This document shows, one piece after another, positions 55,249 to 64,000 of a stretch of 64,000 nucleotides of DNA. The notes beneath the pieces were generated by a model, which made no database searches, was not told the origin of the DNA, and was given only the letters and a program-made list of their open reading frames with translations. Numbering within the stretch: the first letter of the stretch is position 1; each line of letters starts with the position of its first letter. The translations under genes were made by a program, and so were the position numbers. The stretch is from Pseudomonas phenolilytica (GTDB lineage: Bacteria; Pseudomonadota; Gammaproteobacteria; Pseudomonadales; Pseudomonadaceae): positions 2,876,001-2,940,000 of the forward strand of contig NZ_CP058908.1 of the NCBI RefSeq assembly GCF_021432765.1. Direction: 5' to 3'.

Positions 55249-56973
55249 ATGCCGATCTCGATCAGACGCAGCATCGCCTGCGCCGTCCTTCTCTGTCTGA
55301 CCTGCGCCAGCGCCTGGGCAGCGGAACTGGACGTGCGGCTGGAGCCGGACAACCGCGCGCTGCGCCAGAACGTCGAGAACTACATCGGTGCGCTGGGCGA
55401 GCGTGACGAGCGCGAACTGCTGCGCTACAGCCGCATCGCCCATCGCCAGGCGGAAAAGGCCTTGCAGGCGCTCGGCTATTACCAGGCGCAGATCGACAGC
55501 CAGGTACAGGGCGGCGAAACCCCACGGCTGATCCTGCGCATCCAGCCCGGCGAGCCGGTGCGCCTGCGCAATGTGCGTGTACAGGTCGAGGGCCCGGCGG
55601 CGCAGCAGGCGACGTTCCGTGTGCCGCAACGGCTGCACAGCGGCGAGGTGCTCGATCACGGGCATTATGAAGAGACCAAGCAGCAACTGCTGAACCAGGC
55701 CTCGCGCTACGGCTATTTCGACGCCCGCTTCACCCGGCAGCGCCTGGCTATCGACCCCCGGCAGGGTTATGCCGATATCGATCTGGTGTTCGACAGCGGC
55801 CCGCGCTATCGCCTCGGCGAGGTGGAGTTCACCGGTGATACGCCGTTCGACGAGGACCTGCTGGCGCGCATGGTGCCGTTCGCCGCGGACACCCCCTACG
55901 ACTCCGACCTGATCGCCGAACTGAACCGCGCGCTGCAATCGAGCGGCTATTTCGAGGGTGTGCGGGTGGACGCCAACCCTGCCAGCGCGCAGGCGCAGCG
56001 AATTCCCATCGCTGTCCAGCTGACCACGCGCAAGCCGCGCACGATGGGCATTGGCCTGGGCTTTTCGACCGACGTCGGACCGCGCGTGCGGTTGAACTGG
56101 ACGCGCCACTGGGTCAACCCGCAGGGCCACAGCTACGGTGCGGAAACCGAGCTGTCGGCGCCGCGGCAGAACGTCGGCCTGTATTACGACGTGCCGCTGG
56201 ACCCGCCGCTGACCGACAAACTGCGCTACGTCGCCGGTTACCAGTACGAAGAGCTGGCCGACACCGACAGCCTGAGCCGCCTGCTCAAACTCGGGCCGGA
56301 GTGGCACAGCGAGCTGCCCAGCGGCTGGCAGCGGGTGCTCTCGCTGAAATGGCAGCATGAGGAGTACCGCCTCGGCGACGATTCTGGCTTGAGCACGCTG
56401 CTGATGCCTGGCGTGGCCTACAGCTACCTGCGTAGTGACAGCCGCATCGACCCCAGCGAAGGCTATCGCCTGCAGTTCGAGCTGGCGGCGGCCAAGGATG
56501 GCGTGCTGTCGGATGCCAATCTGGTGCACGCCAACGCCCAGCTGCGCGGCCTGACGACGCTCGGCAAGCGCCATCGTTTCCTCGGGCGCGTGCAGCTGGG
56601 CGGCAACTGGACCGACGAGTACGTCAACGTGCCGCCGTCGCTGCGCTATTTCGCCGGTGGCGACCAGAGCGTGCGCGGCTACGACTACCAGAGCCTGTCG
56701 CCGACCAACTCCGACGGTGACCGCATCGGCGGCCGCTACCAGTTCGCCGCGAGCGCCGAATACCAGTATTCGATTGCCGAACGCTGGCGTGTGGCGACCT
56801 TCGTCGACCAGGGCAACGCCTTCAACTCGCTGGATTTCCCGACGCTCAAGAGCAGTGTCGGCGTCGGGCTGCGCTGGGTGTCGCCGGTCGGACCGATCCG
56901 CATCGACCTGGCCCATCCGCTGGACGGCGATACCGGCGTGCGCCTGCACTTCTCGATGGGACCGGAGCTGTGA
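55249..56973 (+). CDS. tamA: TamA, outer membrane assembly factor of the translocation and assembly module
   Basis: A 574-residue Omp85-family protein. A signal peptide (SIACAVLLCLTCASAWA) is followed by three POTRA-like domains (~20-260) and a C-terminal 16-strand barrel. The barrel carries the VRGYDYQSL motif that marks Omp85 lid-loop proteins (FAGGDQSVRGYD) and ends in a C-terminal beta-strand (VRLHFSMGPEL). With TamB it helps assemble outer membrane proteins. The start giving MPISIRRSIAC is the one that places the signal peptide at the N-terminus. Confidence 0.95.
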   Translation: MPISIRRSIACAVLLCLTCASAWAAELDVRLEPDNRALRQNVENYIGALGERDERELLRYSRIAHRQAEKALQALGYYQAQIDSQVQGGETPRLILRIQPGEPVRLRNVRVQVEGPAAQQATFRVPQRLHSGEVLDHGHYEETKQQLLNQASRYGYFDARFTRQRLAIDPRQGYADIDLVFDSGPRYRLGEVEFTGDTPFDEDLLARMVPFAADTPYDSDLIAELNRALQSSGYFEGVRVDANPASAQAQRIPIAVQLTTRKPRTMGIGLGFSTDVGPRVRLNWTRHWVNPQGHSYGAETELSAPRQNVGLYYDVPLDPPLTDKLRYVAGYQYEELADTDSLSRLLKLGPEWHSELPSGWQRVLSLKWQHEEYRLGDDSGLSTLLMPGVAYSYLRSDSRIDPSEGYRLQFELAAAKDGVLSDANLVHANAQLRGLTTLGKRHRFLGRVQLGGNWTDEYVNVPPSLRYFAGGDQSVRGYDYQSLSPTNSDGDRIGGRYQFAASAEYQYSIAERWRVATFVDQGNAFNSLDFPTLKSSVGVGLRWVSPVGPIRIDLAHPLDGDTGVRLHFSMGPEL

Positions 56974-59900
56974 AGCGCTTCGGCGGATCGCTGCTTGCGC
57001 TGCTGCTTGTGCTGAGCGTGACGCTCGGCGGGCTGTTCGGTACCACCGCCGGTAGCCGCTGGCTGCTCCAGCGCGTGCCGGGGATGCAGGTCGAGGGGTT
57101 TGCCGGCCATCTCGCCGGGCGCTGGCAGGCCGAGCGTTTGTCCTGGCAGCAGGGTGAGCAACGCGTCGAGCTGCTGGCGCCGCGCTTCGCCTGGTCGCCG
57201 GGCTGCCTGTTGCGGCTGACGCTGTGCATCGACGAATTGGTTGCCGAGGACGTGCAGCTGCATTTTCCGCCGGGTGTCGAAGACACCGATGGCGCGCCGT
57301 TCAGCCTGCCGGACATCCGCTTGCCGCTGGCGTTGCGCGTGGAGCGGATCGAACTCGGCCGTGTTCGGCTGAACGAGATCGAGCAGCTGAAGGGCCTGCA
57401 ACTGCGTGCCGACTGGCGAGGCGAGGGGCTGGATATCCAGGCGCTGCATCTGCGCCGCGCCGATGGCGAGCTGCAACTCAGCGGGCGCCTGCAACCGAGC
57501 GGTGCCTGGCCGTTGACGCTGGTCGGCCAGGCGCAGCTCGGCCTAATTGAAGGGCAGCCGTGGACATTGGCGCTGCGCCTCGATGGCGAATTGCGCGACC
57601 GGCTGGCGCTCACCGTCGACAGCCGCGGCTATCTGGACGGCACGCTCAGCGGCTACCTGCAGCCGCTGGCCGAGCACGTCCCGGCGACCCTGCGCCTGCA
57701 GGCCGAGGGCTTTCGCGCCACGCCGGAACTGCCCGACAGCCTGCGCCTGGATGCGGTCGAGCTGACTGCCAGCGGCGACCTGCAGGAGGGCTATCGGCTG
57801 CTGGGCAACGCCGAATTGCCGGGCGACGGCGGGGTAGTGCGACTGGCGCTGGACGGTTTGCTCAAGGCCAGCGGCGCGATACTCGAGGTGCTCGAACTGG
57901 ATGCTGGCGACGGGCAGTACGTGCGCCTGCATGGCCAGCTCGACTGGCAGCAAGCGCTGGTGGGCGAGGCGAATCTGGCCTGGCGCAACTTTCCCTGGCA
58001 GCGACTCTACCCGCTGGCCGAGCCGCCGCCCGTCAGCCTGCGCGAGCTGAACGCCCAGCTGCAGTACGACGATGGCGCCTACCTCGGTCACTTCGAGTCG
58101 GCGCTAAGTGGTCCGGCCGGCGATTTCAGCCTGGACAGCCCGCTCAGCGGCAACCTGGAGGTGGTGCACCTGCCGCAGCTGCAGCTGCGCGCAGGCCAGG
58201 GCGCAGCCACTGGCAACCTGAGCGTCGGCTTCACCGATGGCGTCGCCTGGAAGGCCAACCTGCAACTGAGCGAGCTGGACCCGTCGTACTGGCTGGCGCA
58301 GCTGCCCGGCCAGCTCGGCGGTACGCTCAGGAGTCGTGGCGCTCTGCGCGACGGAACGCTGCAGGCCGAGGCCGAGCTGGACCTTGTCGGCCAGCTGCGC
58401 GGCCAGTCGAGCCAGCTGCAACTCTCGGCGGCCGGGCAGGGCGCGGGCTGGGACGTCCCGCGCCTCGACCTGCGCGTCGGGGCCAATCGTATTCATGGCT
58501 CCGGGCGCTGGAGCGAGACGCTGGCCGGCGAACTGCGTGTGCAGATGCCGCGTCTGGCGCAGCTCTGGCCCGGGCTCGGTGGCCGGCTCGACGGCCTCGT
58601 GCAGCTGGCCGGTAGCGCGGCGGCGCCGCAGGGTTCGGCACGTCTGAACGGCCAGGCATTGGCCTACCAGGCTAACCAGGTGGAGCGCCTGCGCCTCGAT
58701 GCGGCGCTCGGCGAAGGCGAACGCGCGACGCTGCGGCTGGTCGCCGATGCGCTGCAGCTGGGCGATAACGACATGGGCAACTTGCAGCTCGATGCCAGTG
58801 GCACGCGCGCGCGTCATCAGGCCGAGCTGCGGCTCGACGGGCCGACGCTGGATTTCTCCGCTGCGCTCGAGGGCAGTCTGCAGAATGCCGACTGGCAGGG
58901 CCGCCTGCTGCGCGCGGCGCTCCAGGCGCACGAACAGCGCTGGGCCTTGCAGAGCCCGGCGGCGATCAGTCGTCGCGCCGATGGCCGCGTGGAGCTGGGC
59001 GCGCACTGCTGGCTGGCCGCTCCCGCATCGCTCTGCGCCGAAAAGCAGCGACTGCTACCGCAACCGCAACTGCGTTACCGACTGCGCGATTTCCCGCTGA
59101 ACAGTCTCGCCGGCTTCTTCCCCGAGGATTTTGCCTGGCAGGGCGAACTGAACGCCGATCTTCGCCTGGACCTGCCGGAGGCCGGGCCGAACGGCGAGTT
59201 GCGCATCGACGCCGGCGCTGGCGTGCTGCGCCTGCGCGAGGGCGAGGTCTGGCACGATTTTCCGTACCGCACGTTGACGCTCGACAGCCGACTGCGGCCG
59301 GAGCGCATCGACAGCCAGCTGCGCTTCGACGGTGGTGAGCTGGGCGAGGTGGACGTCAGCACGCGCATCGATCCGCGCCGCGCGATCAAGCCGCTGGAGG
59401 GCGAGTTCCGCCTGCGTGGCCTCGATCTGGCGGTCGCGCGACCGTTCGCGCCGATGATCGAACGGCTGCAGGGCGAGCTGAATGGCAGCGGACGGCTGGC
59501 GGGCAGCCTGCAGGAACCCGAGCTGCGGGGAGAGTTGCGCCTGAGCGGCGGCGAGGTTGCCGGCAGCGAACTGCCGGTAACGCTGGAGCAATTGCAGGTG
59601 CGCCTGCTGATTGATGGCCAGCGGCTGCGGGTCGATGGCGACTGGCGCAGCGGCGAGCAGGGGCACGGTGCCTTGAGCGGCACGCTGGACTGGCACGCCG
59701 CGCCAGACCTCGATCTGCGTCTGTCAGGCGAACGCCTGCCGGTGGTGGTGGAGCCCTATGCCGATCTGGAGGTCGATCCTGCGCTGCGTATCAGTCTGGC
59801 GGGCGATCAGCTGGCGATTGCCGGTACGCTGCGTGTCCCGCGTGGCGCCATCACGGTGCGCGAGCTGCCGCCGGCTACGGTCAAGGTTTCCGAGGACGCA

Positions 59901-60638
59901 CGCATCGTCGGTACCGAGCAGGCGCCGGCGCAGACGCCGCTGGCGGTGAAGATGGATATCGACGTGGAGGTCGGTCAGGAGCGCCTGCGCTTTTCTGGCT
60001 TCGGCCTCACCGCGGACCTTGCCGGCCGCCTGCACATCGGCGACAACCTCGATGCCCGCGGCGAGCTGAATCTGAACAACGGCCGCTATCGCGCCTACGG
60101 GCAGCGCCTGACCATTCGCCGCGCGCAGCTGCTGTTCACCGGCGTGCTCACCCAGCCGTATCTGGATATCGAGGCGATCCGCACCGTCCAGGCGCATGAT
60201 GTGGTGGCCGGCCTGCGCATCACCGGCAGCGCCGAGCAGCCGCGGGTGGATGTGTTTTCCGAGCCGGCGATGAGTCAGGAGCAGGCGCTGTCCTATCTCG
60301 TGCTCGGCCGGCCGCTGGGTGCCGACAGCGGCGACAGCAACCTCTTGGCCCAGGCCGCGCTGGGGCTTGGCTTGGCCGGCAGTGCCTCGATCACCGGCGG
60401 GCTGGCGCAGCGCCTGGGAATTGAGGACTTCCAGCTCGATACCGAAGGCAGTGGCGCCGCCACCAGCGTGGTCGCAAGCGGCCGGCTGTCCGAACGCCTG
60501 ACGCTGCGCTATGGGGTCGGGGTGTTCGAACCGTCCAATACCATCGCACTGCGCTATCAGTTGACCCGGCGCCTGTTCCTCGAGGCGGCGAGCGGTCTGG
60601 CCAGTTCGCTCGATCTGTTCTATCGGCGCGATTTCTGA
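56970..60638 (+). CDS. tamB: TamB, inner-membrane translocation and assembly module protein
   Basis: A 1222-residue protein with an N-terminal signal anchor (LLALLLVLSVTLGGLFGTTAG) and a long, repetitive beta-rich periplasmic region of LxLxGxL-type strands that in TamB forms a lipid-conducting or bridge-like groove. The C-terminal ~350 residues match the DUF490 (TamB) domain: VDGDWRSGEQGHGALSG, LNNGRYRAYGQRLTIRRAQLLFTG, ending RRLFLEAASGLASSLDLFYRRDF. It overlaps tamA by four bases (GTGA, GTG start), a conserved coupling. The length fits other pseudomonads. Confidence 0.95.
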   Translation: MKRFGGSLLALLLVLSVTLGGLFGTTAGSRWLLQRVPGMQVEGFAGHLAGRWQAERLSWQQGEQRVELLAPRFAWSPGCLLRLTLCIDELVAEDVQLHFPPGVEDTDGAPFSLPDIRLPLALRVERIELGRVRLNEIEQLKGLQLRADWRGEGLDIQALHLRRADGELQLSGRLQPSGAWPLTLVGQAQLGLIEGQPWTLALRLDGELRDRLALTVDSRGYLDGTLSGYLQPLAEHVPATLRLQAEGFRATPELPDSLRLDAVELTASGDLQEGYRLLGNAELPGDGGVVRLALDGLLKASGAILEVLELDAGDGQYVRLHGQLDWQQALVGEANLAWRNFPWQRLYPLAEPPPVSLRELNAQLQYDDGAYLGHFESALSGPAGDFSLDSPLSGNLEVVHLPQLQLRAGQGAATGNLSVGFTDGVAWKANLQLSELDPSYWLAQLPGQLGGTLRSRGALRDGTLQAEAELDLVGQLRGQSSQLQLSAAGQGAGWDVPRLDLRVGANRIHGSGRWSETLAGELRVQMPRLAQLWPGLGGRLDGLVQLAGSAAAPQGSARLNGQALAYQANQVERLRLDAALGEGERATLRLVADALQLGDNDMGNLQLDASGTRARHQAELRLDGPTLDFSAALEGSLQNADWQGRLLRAALQAHEQRWALQSPAAISRRADGRVELGAHCWLAAPASLCAEKQRLLPQPQLRYRLRDFPLNSLAGFFPEDFAWQGELNADLRLDLPEAGPNGELRIDAGAGVLRLREGEVWHDFPYRTLTLDSRLRPERIDSQLRFDGGELGEVDVSTRIDPRRAIKPLEGEFRLRGLDLAVARPFAPMIERLQGELNGSGRLAGSLQEPELRGELRLSGGEVAGSELPVTLEQLQVRLLIDGQRLRVDGDWRSGEQGHGALSGTLDWHAAPDLDLRLSGERLPVVVEPYADLEVDPALRISLAGDQLAIAGTLRVPRGAITVRELPPATVKVSEDARIVGTEQAPAQTPLAVKMDIDVEVGQERLRFSGFGLTADLAGRLHIGDNLDARGELNLNNGRYRAYGQRLTIRRAQLLFTGVLTQPYLDIEAIRTVQAHDVVAGLRITGSAEQPRVDVFSEPAMSQEQALSYLVLGRPLGADSGDSNLLAQAALGLGLAGSASITGGLAQRLGIEDFQLDTEGSGAATSVVASGRLSERLTLRYGVGVFEPSNTIALRYQLTRRLFLEAASGLASSLDLFYRRDF

Positions 60639-60649
60639 ACGGTGGCGTT

Positions 60650-60690
60650 GTCGTACTGAGTCCGGGAGCCTCATCGGGCGCCCGTACGAC
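60650..60690. promoter_or_regulatory. 7-bp inverted repeat after tamB
   Basis: GTCGTAC and GTACGAC flank 27 bases, starting 12 bases after the tamB stop. It may be a transcript end or cruciform. The rest of the 274-base interval before the symporter contains a TAGCAT -10-like element near 60807-60815 and a GCCG-atgat-CGGC mini-hairpin (60854-60866); nothing else is recognisable. Confidence 0.3.
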
Positions 60691-60912
60691 TCCGGTCGAG
60701 ATTGGTGCTCGCCAGTGATTCAGATGCTGACCGTCTGGTCTGGATCGGACTGTCGAAAAATCGCCGACGCAGCGTGATTCAAGACTCGCAGCGATATCGA
60801 GCGGTGCTAGCATTTGCGTCGTCTCGCAAGCCTTCGGAGGACCTCGCCGCGCCGATGATCGGCACGGTCGCGTAACTCAAGGCTCCCGCTCAAGAACAAA
60901 AAGGTGCATCAA

Positions 60913-62256
60913 ATGGAATTTCTGCAAAACCTGGTCAATGACGTAAACGCTTTCATCTGGGGGCCACCGATGCTGGTACTGATCCTCGGTACTGGCCTGA
61001 TCCTGATGGTGATGCTCAAGCTCATGCCGCTGCTGCGTATCGGCACCGGCTTCGCCCTGCTGTGGCGCGGTCGCAGCCGGGGTGACGACGAAAGCGGTGA
61101 GATCACCCCGTTCCAGGCGCTGATGACCGCGCTGGCCGCGACGGTAGGCACCGGCAATATTGCCGGTGTGGCCACGGCGATCTTCCTCGGTGGTCCCGGT
61201 GCGTTGTTCTGGATGTGGTGCACGGCGCTGGTGGGCATGGCCACCAAGTACTGCGAAGTGGTGCTGGCGGTGCATTACCGTGAGAAGGACAGCCGCGGCG
61301 AACACGTCGGCGGGCCGATGTATGCGATCAAGAACGGCCTGGGCAAGAAGTGGGTCTGGCTCGGCACGGCCTTCGCCATCTTCGGTGGCCTCGCAGGCTT
61401 TGGCATCGGCAATATGGTGCAGGTCAACAGCATGGCGCACGCGCTGGAAACCACCTTCGCGGTGCCGCTGTGGCTTACCGGTGTGGCCACGATGGTGATC
61501 GTCGGTCTGGTGATCCTCGGTGGTATCCGTCGGATCGGCGTGGTTGCCGCTTCGCTGGTGCCATTCATGTGCGCGGCCTACATCATCGCCGCCATCGTGG
61601 TGCTGGTGGTCAACGCCGAGGCGCTGCCGGCGACGTTCGAGCTGATCTTCACCCATGCTTTCACGCCGATCGCCGCGACTGGCGGTTTTGCCGGCGCGGC
61701 GGTGATGGCAGCGATCCGCTTCGGCGTGGCGCGTGGCATCTTCTCCAACGAGGCCGGGCTGGGTACTGCCGGCATCGCCCAGGCGGCGGGCACCACCTCC
61801 AGCTCGGTGCGCTCGGGGCTGATCGGCATGCTCGGCACCTTCATCGACACCATCATCGTCTGCTCCATGACCGGCCTGGCGATCATCTGCACCGGCGTCT
61901 GGACCAGCGGCGAGAGCGGCTCGGCATTGTCGGCCGCGGCATTCGAGTCGGCCATGCCGGGGGTTGGTGGCATCATCCTGACGCTGTCGCTGGTGATCTT
62001 CGCCTTCACCACCATCCTGGGATGGAGCTACTTCGGCGAGAAGTGCTGGGAGTTCCTCGTCGGCACCAAGGCGATCCTGCCGTTCCGGGTAATCTGGGTA
62101 ATTGCCGTGCCGTTCGGTGCCATCGCCCAGTTGGATTTCGCCTGGCTGCTCGCCGACACGCTGAACGGCTTGATGGCCATCCCCAACCTGATTTCACTGT
62201 TGCTGCTCAGCCCGGTTGTGCTCAAGCTGACCCGGGAATATTTCGCGCGCCGCTGA
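60913..62256 (+). CDS. Sodium:alanine (AGCS family) symporter
   Basis: A 447-residue inner-membrane transporter with about ten helices. The family signature [24 protein letters not shown] and the [19 protein letters not shown] segment are clear, as is [19 protein letters not shown] proteins use Na+ to import alanine or glycine; the exact amino acid is unknown. The ATG is preceded by AAGGTG and is preferred to a GTG three codons earlier. No metabolic partner gene is adjacent. Confidence 0.92.
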   Translation: MEFLQNLVNDVNAFIWGPPMLVLILGTGLILMVMLKLMPLLRIGTGFALLWRGRSRGDDESGEITPFQALMTALAATVGTGNIAGVATAIFLGGPGALFWMWCTALVGMATKYCEVVLAVHYREKDSRGEHVGGPMYAIKNGLGKKWVWLGTAFAIFGGLAGFGIGNMVQVNSMAHALETTFAVPLWLTGVATMVIVGLVILGGIRRIGVVAASLVPFMCAAYIIAAIVVLVVNAEALPATFELIFTHAFTPIAATGGFAGAAVMAAIRFGVARGIFSNEAGLGTAGIAQAAGTTSSSVRSGLIGMLGTFIDTIIVCSMTGLAIICTGVWTSGESGSALSAAAFESAMPGVGGIILTLSLVIFAFTTILGWSYFGEKCWEFLVGTKAILPFRVIWVIAVPFGAIAQLDFAWLLADTLNGLMAIPNLISLLLLSPVVLKLTREYFARR

Positions 62257-62344
62257 GGCCGCGTGTTTCGTTGTCTGTCCTGCCGCGCGGCATGCCCGCG
62301 CGGTGCCGTTTCATCCATGCGTGTCTATCAAAAAGGAACAATCC

Positions 62345-62845
62345 ATGAGCGAAGTGACCCTGCACGGTACCCCCATCCAGGTGGTCGGCGACTTTCCGCA
62401 AACCGGCCAGCAGGCCAAGGCGTTCCGACTGGTCGGCAACGATCTGGCCGACGTCGAGCTGAGCAGCTTTTCCGGCAAGCGCAAGGTGTTGAACATCTTC
62501 CCCAGCATCGACACGCCGACCTGCGCGACCTCGGTGCGCACCTTCAATGCCAAGGCCAATGCCCTGCAGAACACCGTGGTGCTATGCATCTCGGCGGACC
62601 TGCCGTTCGCGCAGAAGCGTTTCTGCGGCGCCGAGGGGCTGGAGAACGTGGTGAACCTGTCCACCATGCGTGGCGCCGAGTTCCTCGTCGATTACGGCGT
62701 GGCTATTGCCAACGGCCCGCTGGCGGGTGTCGCGGCGCGAGCGGTGGTCGTGCTTGATGAGCAGGATCGCGTGCTGCATAGCGAACTGGTCCGTGAAATC
62801 GGCGACGAGCCGGACTACAACGCCGCGCTCGCGGTACTCGGCTGA
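62345..62845 (+). CDS. tpx: Thiol peroxidase
   Basis: A 166-residue atypical 2-Cys peroxiredoxin, reducing peroxides with thioredoxin. The peroxidatic cysteine C60 ([15 protein letters not shown]) and resolving cysteine C94 ([12 protein letters not shown]) are in the usual places. The start giving [13 protein letters not shown] follows AAAAGGAAC; an upstream in-frame ATG adds a Pro/Cys-containing leader. It is probably monocistronic, ending at a strong hairpin. Location is cytoplasmic or periplasmic; no signal peptide is visible. Confidence 0.95.
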   Translation: MSEVTLHGTPIQVVGDFPQTGQQAKAFRLVGNDLADVELSSFSGKRKVLNIFPSIDTPTCATSVRTFNAKANALQNTVVLCISADLPFAQKRFCGAEGLENVVNLSTMRGAEFLVDYGVAIANGPLAGVAARAVVVLDEQDRVLHSELVREIGDEPDYNAALAVLG

Positions 62846-62856
62846 CAGCTGTACAT

Positions 62857-62885
62857 GACGGATGCCGTGCAACGCGGCGTCCGTC
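62857..62885 (+). terminator. Hairpin after tpx
   Basis: GACGGATGCCG and CGGCGTCCGTC, complementary except for one G-T pair, form an 11-bp stem with a 7-base loop, followed by CTCTTTC, 12 bases after the tpx stop. It is a good terminator shape with a short U-run. Confidence 0.7.
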
Positions 62886-63101
62886 CTCTTTCTGACGACA
62901 TAAAACCAGCGACCATGTCTCCGCCGCCTGTCGCGCTCAATTGGTAGCCCGCTGCGCTAGGGTCTAGCGTTCCCCCGTTACCATCGATTCGATGGTGTCC
63001 AGGCCCGCGTAGTGGCAAAACACGATTAATCTGCCCGGCAGCAAAATCTTTTTGCCCCACAGCGGTCATAGAGCTGATTGCCAAAAGAATGGATTCACTT
63101 T

Positions 63102-64000
63102 ATGCCCACCTCGCACGTAAAAAAGATTGGTGTCAGCGGTACCGGGATGATCGCCAGGGGTTTTATTCGGCTGATCAAACAGCACTATCAAGACATGGAA
63201 ATCTCGCGTGTCCTCACGCGACGACCGCTCGCCACACTGACCGATTTTCCTCTTGCCGAGCGACTCACCAATTCGCTCGATGAACTCATCGACCATTGCG
63301 ACCTGCTGGTCGAATGCAGCGGTGACGTGTTCCACGGCACCGAGGTGATCGAACGGGCATTCCAGGCCGGATTACCGGTGGTGACGGTGAACGCGGAACT
63401 GCAGGTCACCACGGGTTCCTACCTGGCCGGCAAGGGCTTTCTCACCGAGGCCGAAGGCGACCAGCCCGGCTCGCTTGCGGCGCTGCATGAAGATGCGCTG
63501 CAGATGGGCTTCCAGCCGCTGGTCTACGGCAACATGAAAGGCTATCTGAACCATGATCCCTCGCCCGAGGACATGGCTTACTGGGCCAATCGCCAGGGCA
63601 TCAGCATCGATCAGACGACATCGTTCACCGACGGCACCAAAGTGCAGATCGAACAGGTGATCGTCGGCAACGGCCTGGGTGCCACCATCACCCGTCAGGG
63701 GCTGGAGGGGCTGGCCTCGACCAATCTGGACGACAGCGCCAGTCTGCTCGGCATGATGGCCGAGCGCCTCGGCCAGCCGATCGTCGATTACGTGGTGCCG
63801 TCCGGCTATGCCGCCGGTGGCGTGTTCCTGGTTTGCCGGCACGACGCCGAACAGGCGCCGGCGATCGAGTACTTCAAGCTCGGCCGCGGGCCGTATTACA
63901 CGTTGGTGCGGCCATTCCACCTGTGTTCGCTGGAAGTCGGCAAGACGGTGCGGCGGGTACTCGCCGGTGGCGGGGTGCTGTTGAACAACTCGACCGCGCC
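63102..64000 (+). CDS. Homoserine dehydrogenase-like NAD(P)-binding protein (cut by window edge)
   Basis: About 299 codons are visible with no stop, starting MPTSHVKKIGVSGTGMIARG. A Rossmann NAD(P)-binding domain carries GVSGTGMIARGFI, then LVECSGDVFHGTEVIERAFQAGLPVVTVNAEL. The central part reads YLNHDPSPEDMAYWANR and SFTDGTKVQIEQ, matching the COG4091-like homoserine-dehydrogenase relatives that often end in an SAF domain; the C-terminus is outside the window. The substrate is unknown. The start lacks a strong Shine-Dalgarno (AAAGAATGG). The 256-base interval before it holds the tpx hairpin and nothing else recognisable. Confidence 0.75.
   Translation, partial: MPTSHVKKIGVSGTGMIARGFIRLIKQHYQDMEISRVLTRRPLATLTDFPLAERLTNSLDELIDHCDLLVECSGDVFHGTEVIERAFQAGLPVVTVNAELQVTTGSYLAGKGFLTEAEGDQPGSLAALHEDALQMGFQPLVYGNMKGYLNHDPSPEDMAYWANRQGISIDQTTSFTDGTKVQIEQVIVGNGLGATITRQGLEGLASTNLDDSASLLGMMAERLGQPIVDYVVPSGYAAGGVFLVCRHDAEQAPAIEYFKLGRGPYYTLVRPFHLCSLEVGKTVRRVLAGGGVLLNNSTA

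Noticed and set aside
55198..56949. A 583-codon minus-strand frame opposite tamA
   Set aside because: The residue content is that of a frame shadow, and tamA is continuous with tamB on the plus strand.

Overview
The window looks like a chromosomal segment of a high-GC gammaproteobacterium of the family Pseudomonadaceae, most likely the Pseudomonas stutzeri group (Stutzerimonas). The reasons are the gene order gyrA-serC-pheA-hisC-tyrA/aroA-cmk-rpsA (the mixed-function supraoperon known from Pseudomonas), a fused TyrA-AroA protein, the alkA-speE-rraB-like order, prmB near aroC, and strong GC bias at third codon positions. This assignment is inference from gene content; no database was searched. 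No insertion sequence, prophage, CRISPR array, rRNA or tRNA gene was recognised. Genes are packed tightly, and no stretch longer than 300 bases lacks a gene.

Layout. 1-8.2 kb: the edge of an unknown gene, a membrane-anchored nitrilase-family hydrolase, fadH, a coiled-coil protein coupled to a PLP enzyme, a chromate transporter and a DUF1853 protein. 8.3-15.1 kb: a start/stop-overlapping series of nadK, metallophosphoesterase and rhomboid protease, then yeaC-like, DUF2797 and pepN. 15.4-18.8 kb: a two-gene unit of a secreted six-bladed YCF48-like protein and an RND/MMPL transporter, closed by a textbook terminator. 19-31.3 kb: mtnA, gyrA and the serine/aromatic amino acid supraoperon ending in cmk and rpsA. 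31.4-36.1 kb: MarR regulator divergent from an aminotransferase and GST, then folE, an Smr protein, a small membrane protein and an isochorismatase-family hydrolase. 36.3-42.1 kb: prmB, a tail-anchored GNAT-like protein, an alpha/beta hydrolase, aroC, an MFS transporter and mtnD. 42.3-48.9 kb: small secreted and membrane proteins, alkA, a diverged speE, an RraB-like protein, a LysR regulator, TauE/SafE, zapE and ppiC. 49-55.1 kb: gntK, LysR divergent from an acyl-CoA dehydrogenase, a phosphate-binding/OmpA fusion behind a triple Pho box, xthA and a GNAT. 55.2-64 kb: tamA-tamB, a sodium:alanine symporter, tpx and a partial homoserine-dehydrogenase-like gene cut by the window edge.

How the genes work together. 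PheA, AroC and TyrA-AroA give chorismate, phenylalanine and tyrosine; SerC and HisC supply serine and aminotransferase functions; cmk and rpsA link this unit to nucleotide supply and translation. mtnA and mtnD belong to methionine salvage but stand apart, and mtnB and mtnC are not in this window. TamA/TamB act in outer membrane biogenesis. No mobile or defence system is evident. The most unusual items are a spermidine synthase homologue that has lost its catalytic Asp motif, an isochorismatase-family protein with Ser at the usual Cys position, a Cys-rich DUF2797 protein with a GIY-YIG-like stretch, the Pho-box-controlled PstS/OmpA fusion, and a family of GGTGGA-type intergenic hairpins.
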